Source of the DNA: Bacteroidota bacterium
GTDB lineage: Bacteria; Bacteroidota; Bacteroidia; Flavobacteriales; Flavobacteriaceae
Length of the DNA stretch: 64,000 nucleotides
Assembly (NCBI GenBank): GCA_020161455.1
Contig: JAIUNZ010000001.1
Location: forward strand, 434,001 to 498,000
Reading direction: 5' to 3'
Below the pieces are notes generated by a model that did not search any database, had not been told where the DNA came from, and worked only from the letters and a program-made list of their open reading frames with translations. A program made the position numbers and the translations under genes. Numbering within the stretch: the first letter of the stretch is position 1; each line of letters opens with the position of its first letter. Below, one piece after another: positions 52,435-61,200 of the stretch.

Positions 52435-55400
52435 TTATAATATAACTTTTTTAGTAACTATAGCACCTTCTTCAGATTCTATTTTAACTAAAACTACTTG
52501 CTGCGTTTTCGGTAAATTAGTAAATGTTATTTTAACATCATTTACATTTGTTTTAGCTCTAATTAATCTACCTGTTATGTCATAAATGGTTACATTTTTC
52601 ATAGATACTGCTCCAGTATTTATTGACAAACCTTGCTCATTTTTGTAAACAACAACAGAGTTCTCATTAAACAGTACGTTGTCAATTCCTAAAGCATTCG
52701 ATGTATATCGCAATAAAAATCTATTTTCAAATATACCTTGTTCAGAAGCAAATGTATAGGAAGACTGTTTTAAGTCATGAATGATATTTAAAACTGTATC
52801 CTCTATATAAATATTTTGATTTAAGAACAATCCATCAAAATTAGACAGGTTAATTGTAAAAGTACCTGCCGCAATGGTTTTAAAGCAAAGTGGTATTTGT
52901 TCGTTTATATCAAAGGCTAGTTCTTTTCCTTGAATGGTTAAATTTGTATTCTCTACTTTGGTATAAATAGCTACTTTACTATTAATATCTACCATTTTAG
53001 CATCATACATACGGTCTAAACCATTTGTAGCTCCTTCAACATATCCAATCAATACTTGTTTAAAGTCATTAGTACTGTTTGTAATGTCTAACCAATAACG
53101 GTGTTTATCCAAAGTGTTTTCAACAGATTGACTTGATTCAGTGGTTCTATAGAAAACATCATTTCCTGTTCCTCTTCTCATGGCATTGGTAAAGTTTGCA
53201 TTCCCCGAGGATAATCCTTCAACAAAGAAACCTTGACCCGAACCAATAATACCGGTTGGTATGGCATTATTACCTGTACCTGTTACTCCTGGTGTTGAAC
53301 CTCCAGTGTAATTATAGATAGCATAATCATTTGGATTGTATTGCCCATAAGCAAAGACACCTAATGGCGTATTATGTGTCCAGAAATACAACGAACCATT
53401 TAAGTTAGCATTAGCCGAAACTAAACCTGTTGTTGGTTGCCCTACTAATGGATATGCCGAAATAGGACTTGGATATGGGTTTCCGATTAAATTTAATTGA
53501 CCCGAACCACCAATTACAGGAATACTAATATTTCCATTATTTGGAATACCATAGAATGAAGCAGTAAAATCTTGCGGTGTACCTGGTAAAGATGGTGGAT
53601 AATTATTAAAAAACCAAGGAGCTCTTATCAAGTAGGCTTTGGCTGGTGTCATTGTTGTTGTAGATGGTGTTACAAAAGACCAAGCAGTTCCTGTATATTC
53701 TAAGAAATAATTTTGAGGTGAACTAGGCGAAACTGCCAATAAATTTTGAGGATTTACTGGTGTTGACCAATAGGTATAATCTAATTTATACATTGGCGTT
53801 GAAGTTCGCTTATAGGTAATATTTCCTGAATTTCCTCCACTATATACTCCTGGTGCATTTGCCACAGCATTAGGTTGATACAAACTTGATTCGTCTTCAA
53901 AAGTTAACGTACCGCCTGTTACAGTTACTGCGTTTTGAACGATTAAAGCATCTCCAGTATTAAAGACAACATTTCCTCCTGAAACCAAAACACTACAGGC
54001 GTTTATACTTCCTGATGAAGAATAATCGGCTTGAAACTCTACTGCTGCCGTTGCAGATGGTGTTCCTGACCATGAACCGTTCCATATTGCTCTATCGAAA
54101 GTGATGGATGCAACATTAGAATAGCTAATACAAGAACCATTATCTGTTTGAGCTCTATAATATCGAGTACCTGTAAATGTTCCTATTTGTAAAACCGTTA
54201 AGGTAGTAGAAGCACTCGAAGGTATATCAACAGTTACTCCTGTTGCAAAAGTAGCATCGGTAGCATTGTATTGCCATTTTGTAATGGCTAATGAGTTGCC
54301 TGTTACCATCAATGGCGCCACAGAGCCTGTACACGAAATAGTTTGTGTTGCTGGTGCTATTGTTCCTGGATTAATAATAACAAAAGTAGTTGGTGTTCTA
54401 CAAGTAGCATTTGAAGAACAAGCTACATAATACGTTTTGGTAAATGGAGAAGCCGTATTAGGCACTGCTGGATCAATACCAACAGGGTTAAAATTAGATC
54501 CTGTTGCTAATGGTGAACCGCCAACTGCAAGTTCATACCATTGAATGACACCTGTGCCTGCCAATTGAACACCTCCACCTGCTGGTGGTGTTACATTCCA
54601 AGTATAACTACCCGTTACACCATTTGAATAAGTAGTAGTATATAGAGTATAAACAACTCCTGCTGTTAGATTTACACTTAATAAAGGTTGTAATCCAGCA
54701 CCGCTATCATCGTCTCCTTGAATAAAGGTTCCCGTACCACAGTTTCCTGGCACAAATGGGCCTGTTGTAATGTAGGCAAAGAAATCGATACCGCCATTTA
54801 CCGTTTCAAATTCATAAATTCCTGATACAGGAACTGTAAATTGAGTTGCTGTATAATAGGCGTTGGTTCCTGCAAAGGTTGATAGCGTACAACTACTACC
54901 CGTTATAGGACGATTGATTGATGGACTTGTATTTAATAAAGCACCACCAAATGTAACAACGCTAGGACCATTACATGTTCCTAAAGCAGTCATTGTTGTT
55001 GCAACTCCCGAAGTAGCCCCAACACATACTTCAACATTTGTAGTAGTAGGAGGAGCTGGTTGCACCGTAAATATAGTTGGACTATCTCCAAAAGCGTCTG
55101 CATTGCTCACTCTAATTTTTCCTGTATTTGCTAGAGCTGGCACTGTAGCTGTAATTTGTGTACCTGCACCATTCACTGAAAAAACAGTAGCAGGAACGCC
55201 ACCAAAGGAAACTCCAGTAACCCCAGTAAAATTAGTACCCGTGATAACCACTACAGTTCCTACAGTTCCACAAGAATTGTTATTTGGTGTAAAACTTGTT
55301 ATTGTTGGTACCGTCACACAAGAAATGGTGGCTGTCCAACCCGAATAAACAACAGAACTATCTGTAGTAAAAGTAAAAGATAATGAGCCATTGGATGCAT

Positions 55401-57903
55401 TAGATATTATTGTACCAGGAGAAGTTGTACCTCTATAGGAACCTGCAGGACAAGTACCTACAATTCCTGCTGGACGTCCAGATGACATCAATTGTCTTGT
55501 GTTACCGGCAGAATCATCACCACTATAAATCAGTAATCCATCCCAAGATTCTTCAACATTGAAAGAACTGAAAACTATTTTTAATTTTTTTCCTGCCGTA
55601 GCAGGTCTAAAGGTATAAGTATGGTTTTCACCGTTTGAATAATTTGATGAAGCACCACCGCTATCTGAAAAGTTAAAATTACAACCCACATGATGTGCTA
55701 AAGCTGGACCAGAAGCAGGAACTGGTTCAACATCAGAAATTCTTACGGTAACGGGTGCTGTAACATTCGTGGTTATAAAAGTAGCATAATGCACCGACCA
55801 TGTACTGATTTGTCCACCACAATTAGATCTTACCCAAACATAATACCTCGTATTAGGAGATAGCGTGCTTAAAGTAACGGTGTTTGATGGTGCATTACCT
55901 GTAGGGGTATCTGTATAAGCTGGAGGCGTTGGTGAAGTACTCACATAATAAAAATAGCCACTAGACGGAATCCCTGTAATAGGCACATTCCAATTGAGTG
56001 TAGCACTAAAATCATCAATTACATTGGCATAGGTAGTTGATGAAACTGCTGGTGCAATTGGTGAAAAATTATCAAATGTTGGTGGTAAACACGTTTCTTC
56101 TTCAATTCTAATATTATCAATATTTAGTGCTCCTCCTGCGAGATTCGTTAAATCTGATAGGTTGAAATTTAAATAGTACACACCATTTGTGGGTGCCGTA
56201 AAGTTTACAATATTGGTTTGTATGTTTGACAAACTAGCATGATAGGCTAAAGGTGTGGTTATATTTCCTTGAGTTGGCGCAAAATTGGTAGTACCATATA
56301 ACACTTCCAAATCAGCCTGTCCTACCAAATTGGTAGAATAATTATAACTAACTCTATACAGTTGACCACCAGTTAAGTTTACACCTTTGGTAAAGAAACT
56401 TGTATAAGGTGAATTGCCAAACAAGTTACCATTTATAAAATTAGATTGCCAAGCAGGATCATCTGCACTTGTACACGAAGGCAATGCACCTCCAATTAAA
56501 CCATTAAAATCTTCAAAGTAAGGCACATTTACAGCGTTACAAATTGGAACCACCGCTATTGGACCTGCCCAGCCGCTTTTGTCACTACCACAAATGGAAC
56601 GAACCCAAAAATAATAAGTAGTACCTCCTGTTAAACCTGTAGCACTGTATGTTGGTGTTGTACTGCCTGTTAAAGTACCCGATGAACCAAATACGGGTGC
56701 TGGTGAGGCAGAAGTAGCTTGATAAACTTCATAATCAGTAGCAGAACCTGGACCAACCCACGTTAAATCAGCTTGTGTGAAAGTACCAGTACCTGCAAAG
56801 GTATTTGGAATACTACATTGCACCGCTTCTACTTTTATTTTGTAACCAATTTGTCCAGAATTTGCAGCTGAATTATTTGTTCTAAATTGAAATGACAAAC
56901 CACCATTACCAGCACTAGAAGTTACTGAAAAAGGAACAAATGGCACAGCACTATATCGTGCTATAAATGAACTAAAGGTAGTAGAATTAAATACATCTAA
57001 ATAGGTACTAGTATTATTGGCTAAATTAAACTCTTCAACAGTAATTTTTAATTTAGAGGCTGGATTAAGAGGTACCATCGAAATATCAGCATTTTGAAGT
57101 ATCGTATAAGTATCATTTGCACCATTATCATAGAATGTATAAGTAATACCATCTTTAATTGTAAATGGACAACCACCAACAGCTGTATTTGTTTCAGGAA
57201 GTATAATAGTGTTTTCGTCCACTACTGAAGAAGTCCAAGTGAAATCATCTAAATATATAGTTCCATTTATTGTAGGTGTAGGTAATAAAACTCTAGTATC
57301 ACTAACTCTAAATCGATACCCAACTGGTGAATTTGGAAAAGTACCAGATACTGAAACAGGAAGCCAAGCTGTAGTTGTAGCAGCAGCAGGTAGCGTTGGC
57401 ACAACTCCTGTTAAAGTTAAAGTTCCATAAGTCCCAATAATAGAATTAGCACCTGCAACTATTGTATGCCATGTTGCACCATTATCATCAGAAACCTCAA
57501 AGAGATAATCTACAACAAAACCATTTTTTTTAATATAGAAAGAAAAACTTGCTGGCGTGGCAATATTAGGTGAGGTGAGTGAAGGATTAATAGTTTTATC
57601 AGTATTTAACAAACAAGACAATCCAGACCTAGCTGTAGAAGCAGTATTCCCTCTAAGAAAAGAAGTTCCTGCATTAAATATCCAACCATTAGGACCTGCT
57701 TCCATAGCTGCTCTAAATGCAGTTGCCGGAGTTGTAATTGGCGGAATACTTTCAACACCTTGGTATGGCCCAATACATGTTTGTGCTGTACTACTTTGCA
57801 ATGTTGTAAGTAATAACAACGCAACAAAAGCAACTTTCAGAGCAAGATGTTGGCTAATTTTTAAAAATCCGTTACTCGAGGCAAGAAGTAATGTTTTTTT
57901 CAT
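52435..57903 (-). CDS. Giant T9SS-exported multidomain surface protein
   Basis: 1822 residues with a signal peptide (about 1-41, ending in SSTAQ). It has fibronectin type III-like modules with the signature YYFWVRSICG (about 430) and YYVWVRSNCGGQ (about 695), a CUB-like region around 725-865, and an IPT/TIG module with FTPNNNSCGTVGTVVVITG near 875-950. Ig-like repeats follow, then a conserved C-terminal block with YWSTPVNPQNL and KHRYWLDITN. The final 75 residues form a T9SS type A sorting domain (ITGRLIRAKT, TKKVIL end). It is probably an adhesin or matrix protein. It is closely related to the next gene. Confidence 0.9.
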   Translation of the reverse strand: MKKTLLLASSNGFLKISQHLALKVAFVALLLLTTLQSSTAQTCIGPYQGVESIPPITTPATAFRAAMEAGPNGWIFNAGTSFLRGNTASTARSGLSCLLNTDKTINPSLTSPNIATPASFSFYIKKNGFVVDYLFEVSDDNGATWHTIVAGANSIIGTYGTLTLTGVVPTLPAAATTTAWLPVSVSGTFPNSPVGYRFRVSDTRVLLPTPTINGTIYLDDFTWTSSVVDENTIILPETNTAVGGCPFTIKDGITYTFYDNGANDTYTILQNADISMVPLNPASKLKITVEEFNLANNTSTYLDVFNSTTFSSFIARYSAVPFVPFSVTSSAGNGGLSFQFRTNNSAANSGQIGYKIKVEAVQCSIPNTFAGTGTFTQADLTWVGPGSATDYEVYQATSASPAPVFGSSGTLTGSTTPTYSATGLTGGTTYYFWVRSICGSDKSGWAGPIAVVPICNAVNVPYFEDFNGLIGGALPSCTSADDPAWQSNFINGNLFGNSPYTSFFTKGVNLTGGQLYRVSYNYSTNLVGQADLEVLYGTTNFAPTQGNITTPLAYHASLSNIQTNIVNFTAPTNGVYYLNFNLSDLTNLAGGALNIDNIRIEEETCLPPTFDNFSPIAPAVSSTTYANVIDDFSATLNWNVPITGIPSSGYFYYVSTSPTPPAYTDTPTGNAPSNTVTLSTLSPNTRYYVWVRSNCGGQISTWSVHYATFITTNVTAPVTVRISDVEPVPASGPALAHHVGCNFNFSDSGGASSNYSNGENHTYTFRPATAGKKLKIVFSSFNVEESWDGLLIYSGDDSAGNTRQLMSSGRPAGIVGTCPAGSYRGTTSPGTIISNASNGSLSFTFTTDSSVVYSGWTATISCVTVPTITSFTPNNNSCGTVGTVVVITGTNFTGVTGVSFGGVPATVFSVNGAGTQITATVPALANTGKIRVSNADAFGDSPTIFTVQPAPPTTTNVEVCVGATSGVATTMTALGTCNGPSVVTFGGALLNTSPSINRPITGSSCTLSTFAGTNAYYTATQFTVPVSGIYEFETVNGGIDFFAYITTGPFVPGNCGTGTFIQGDDDSGAGLQPLLSVNLTAGVVYTLYTTTYSNGVTGSYTWNVTPPAGGGVQLAGTGVIQWYELAVGGSPLATGSNFNPVGIDPAVPNTASPFTKTYYVACSSNATCRTPTTFVIINPGTIAPATQTISCTGSVAPLMVTGNSLAITKWQYNATDATFATGVTVDIPSSASTTLTVLQIGTFTGTRYYRAQTDNGSCISYSNVASITFDRAIWNGSWSGTPSATAAVEFQADYSSSGSINACSVLVSGGNVVFNTGDALIVQNAVTVTGGTLTFEDESSLYQPNAVANAPGVYSGGNSGNITYKRTSTPMYKLDYTYWSTPVNPQNLLAVSPSSPQNYFLEYTGTAWSFVTPSTTTMTPAKAYLIRAPWFFNNYPPSLPGTPQDFTASFYGIPNNGNISIPVIGGSGQLNLIGNPYPSPISAYPLVGQPTTGLVSANANLNGSLYFWTHNTPLGVFAYGQYNPNDYAIYNYTGGSTPGVTGTGNNAIPTGIIGSGQGFFVEGLSSGNANFTNAMRRGTGNDVFYRTTESSQSVENTLDKHRYWLDITNSTNDFKQVLIGYVEGATNGLDRMYDAKMVDINSKVAIYTKVENTNLTIQGKELAFDINEQIPLCFKTIAAGTFTINLSNFDGLFLNQNIYIEDTVLNIIHDLKQSSYTFASEQGIFENRFLLRYTSNALGIDNVLFNENSVVVYKNEQGLSINTGAVSMKNVTIYDITGRLIRAKTNVNDVKITFTNLPKTQQVVLVKIESEEGAIVTKKVIL

Positions 57904-58241
57904 ATTATTTTTTTTAAAATCTATTATTTTTTAGTAGCAATAAAGCTAAACTATTGGTTTCATCTCAAATCGAAAGCTTTTTAGAAAAGTTTTCGATGAA
58001 TAGTACAACAAAGACGATTAAAACAAAAAAAACTAAATTATTTTTTTCAAATCGAATGTCTTTTAACAAATTAGAACTGATAACAATTGTATTCTTAACA
58101 TCAAATTTACAATAAAATTGTAAAAACGCATGCTAAAATAGCAAAATACCAACAAGTTGTTGCAATTGTTAATAAATTATCAAGGAAACTTTAGATTTTA
58201 TTTACAAAAAATCCCTGAAAAATGTTGGTTTATTTTTTTTA
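57904..58241. other. Leader region between the two giant T9SS genes
   Basis: 338 bp, no gene. It contains a strong hairpin, ATCGAAAGCTTTT (57969-57981) against AAAAGTTTTCGAT (57985-57997), 12 of 13 bases paired with a 3-nt loop, 66 bp upstream of the downstream gene's start codon. A TAAATTTG -7 match (reverse complement of 58102-58109) lies about 200 bp upstream of the start, without a good -33. Confidence 0.5.
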
Positions 58242-61200
58242 CTAACGAATTACTTTTTTAGAAATCTTCATTCCATTTGAGTCTGTCATTTGCAATAGCA
58301 ATACCTGATTGGTTTGACCGCCGTCAATAGTTATTGTATTTGCGTTAATATCGTTGTATTCTTGAAGTAATCTTCCTCTTACATCAAATACCTTGATAGA
58401 TTTTAGAATTACTTGTCCAGAGGAAACCACAAAGTTATTCGAATCGTTTTTATAAATTACTACGTCATTTAAAGTAAATGTTGTGGTATTTAGCGTACCT
58501 GATGGTGTGTATCGGATTACAAAACGATTGTCAAAGGTACCACTATCGGTTGCAAATTGATAATTCGACTCTTTCAGATTATGAACAATAGTAAGCGCTC
58601 TGTCTTCTAAATAAATGTCTTGATTTTCAAAAAGTCCATCAAACATTGACAGTTTAATTTGGAAATTTCCACCAACTGTTGCTTTATACCCCAAAGGAAT
58701 GGTTTGATTACTATCAAAAGGCAAAGCACGACCTTGAATGGATAATTTTTTATCTTCTTGAATGGCATAGATTATTATAGGATTGCCAATATCAATTAAA
58801 TCGCCATCAAAACCTCTATCAATTCCATCAGTAGCAGTTTCTATATAAGCAATCAACATTTCTTTAAAAGCACCAGTTTCATTAAAAATATCCAACCAAA
58901 AACGATGACTTTCTAGTGCTGCAATATTAGTTGGAGTGGCATCAGCATCCATTCTAAAAAACTGATTGTTATTACCTATCAAACGCATGTTGTTATTAAA
59001 AACAGCATTACCATCGGTTAAACCTTTAATAAAAAAGGCTTGTCCTGATGCAATTTTTCCGTTTGGCACACTGTTGTTCACGCCATTATTTGGTGAATCG
59101 GTTCCTGTTCCTACTCCACCCGAATAATTGTACATAGCATAATCGTTAGAAGTATAAGAAAATCCCGAGAAAGGTGTATTGTGTGTCCACAAATAAAGTG
59201 TTCCATCAATTACAGGTACGTTTGCAAGATTAGACAAAAACAAATTGGCACTGATAGCACTTGGATACGGATTTCCGATAAGATTAAAAGGTGTTCCTGT
59301 GCCTACAATTGGTATTGAAACATCGCCCGTAATTGGAGTTCCATTAAATGTGCCCGTGAAAGTATTGGCAGTAACGGTGTTAAACGGAACTACATCGGGT
59401 GCTCTGATGATGTATCCTTTTCCAGGAACCATCGGTACTGATGTTGGAGCAGCCAACCACGTTAGTCCAATAGGGTCATATTCATAGAATCGAGTAGAAT
59501 TTGGAGAAAAACCAGCTAAGGTTTGAGGAATAACCGGAGAGGACCAATAGGTATAATCAAATTTTTTCATTGGTGTTGTTGTTCTCCTATAGGCAATAGC
59601 TCCCGAATTTGAAAACATATTGTTTTGGTTATCTAAAGTGTTCACTTGAACCAAACTAGCATTGTTTTGAAACGTTAATGTTCCTCCTGTTACTTTAACA
59701 TCATTTTCTACATTTAATGTATAACCAGGATTGAATACTATATTCCCCGCCACTACTTCAACAGAACAAGCATTTATATCAATATTGGCATTATAATTTG
59801 CCGCAAAAATCACTTTTTTTGACGAATCAGGCTGGCCATTGCTCCATACACCGTTCCAGATGGTAACAGGCCTACTGATGACAACAGGATTCGTATAGGC
59901 TACAGGACAAGAGCCATTTTGTAGAACAGCTCTAAAATACCTATCGCCATAAAAACTTCCAATTGCAGCAGAAGTTAAAATATCCGTTGTATTGGCAATT
60001 GGTGTAAGTCCCGTTGTAAAAGCGGCATCATCTGCATATTGCCAATTTACAATAGAATTGGTATAACCAGTAAGTTGAATGTCTAAAGGATTCCAATTGG
60101 CACAAATAATTTGGTCGCTAGACAATGTTCCCAAGGTAGGAGTTGGCGTTACTGTAATTGAAGCCATACCTGAGGTAAAACACCCATTAGAACCTATTGC
60201 AGTACCTGTATAAGTTACATCGGCAGTAGGTTTACTATATATAGTAGCTGCAGGAGTTCCTGCTACATACACATTGGTAGCAAGAGCATCAAAATATAAA
60301 TCTGTTGGTGGTGTCCAAGTTACTTCGACAGCAAGATTTCCGGTCAAAACAAAATTATCAATAGCCCAACCATAATCCCAAGTAGCATCATAATAGAAAC
60401 GGAATTTTACCGCAGGGTTTCCTACAACACTTGAAGCATCAACTATGGCATTTACAAAAGAAGAAGCACCACCCACTGAAGCAGTATAACTGGCTATGGT
60501 AGTCCAAGTTGAGCCATCTGTAGTAACTTCAATTCTGGCTCTATTACCTGCAATAAATCTTAGGTAATGCCAAAAACTTATGGAAGCACTAGTATAACCA
60601 ACAAGGTTGAGTGTTGGAGTTTCTAGGTAAGTGACGGTTCTATTACTACTTGGCGGTCCTTGCGCATCTGAGTTTGTTAAAAAGAATCTTGAATTATCGT
60701 TACTATTAAAAGTAGTATTCCAATAAGGACTAGTGTTTACATAAGGACTATTTCTTTGCGTCCAATCGGCATTAGCCACTATACCTCCAGTAGATGAATT
60801 ATAAATATTCCAAGTGGTAGTTGCTGCATTAAAATTATCTTGAAAAATAACAGCAGGAGTTGCAGAGGACAGAGCTGCACTTAACAATTGAACTTGTCCT
60901 TGACAAATTGTGGAGTTTAAGGGTACAATTCCAACACTAGGTGGCTGAGGTTTTACTGTAATGTTTAAATTTAACGTTGCAATACACAAGCTACCCGATG
61001 TTTGAGAAGCCGTAAGCACATAATTTGTAGTGGCAGTAGGATTAAAAGTGTAGCCAGAAATTTCGTTACCCGAAATTGCAGTTGAAGGTGTCCAAACCAA
61101 TGTATTATATGCTCCATAACCCGTTAGCGTGATAGTTGGCGTTGTCTCTCCATAACACATTGTAACAGATGTTTGGCTTAATGAAATTGATGGTGATGGA

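Noticed and set aside
54863-55348. A 161-residue frame opposite the first giant protein.
   Set aside because: It is a complementary-strand shadow of valine/threonine-rich repeats and has no start context of its own.
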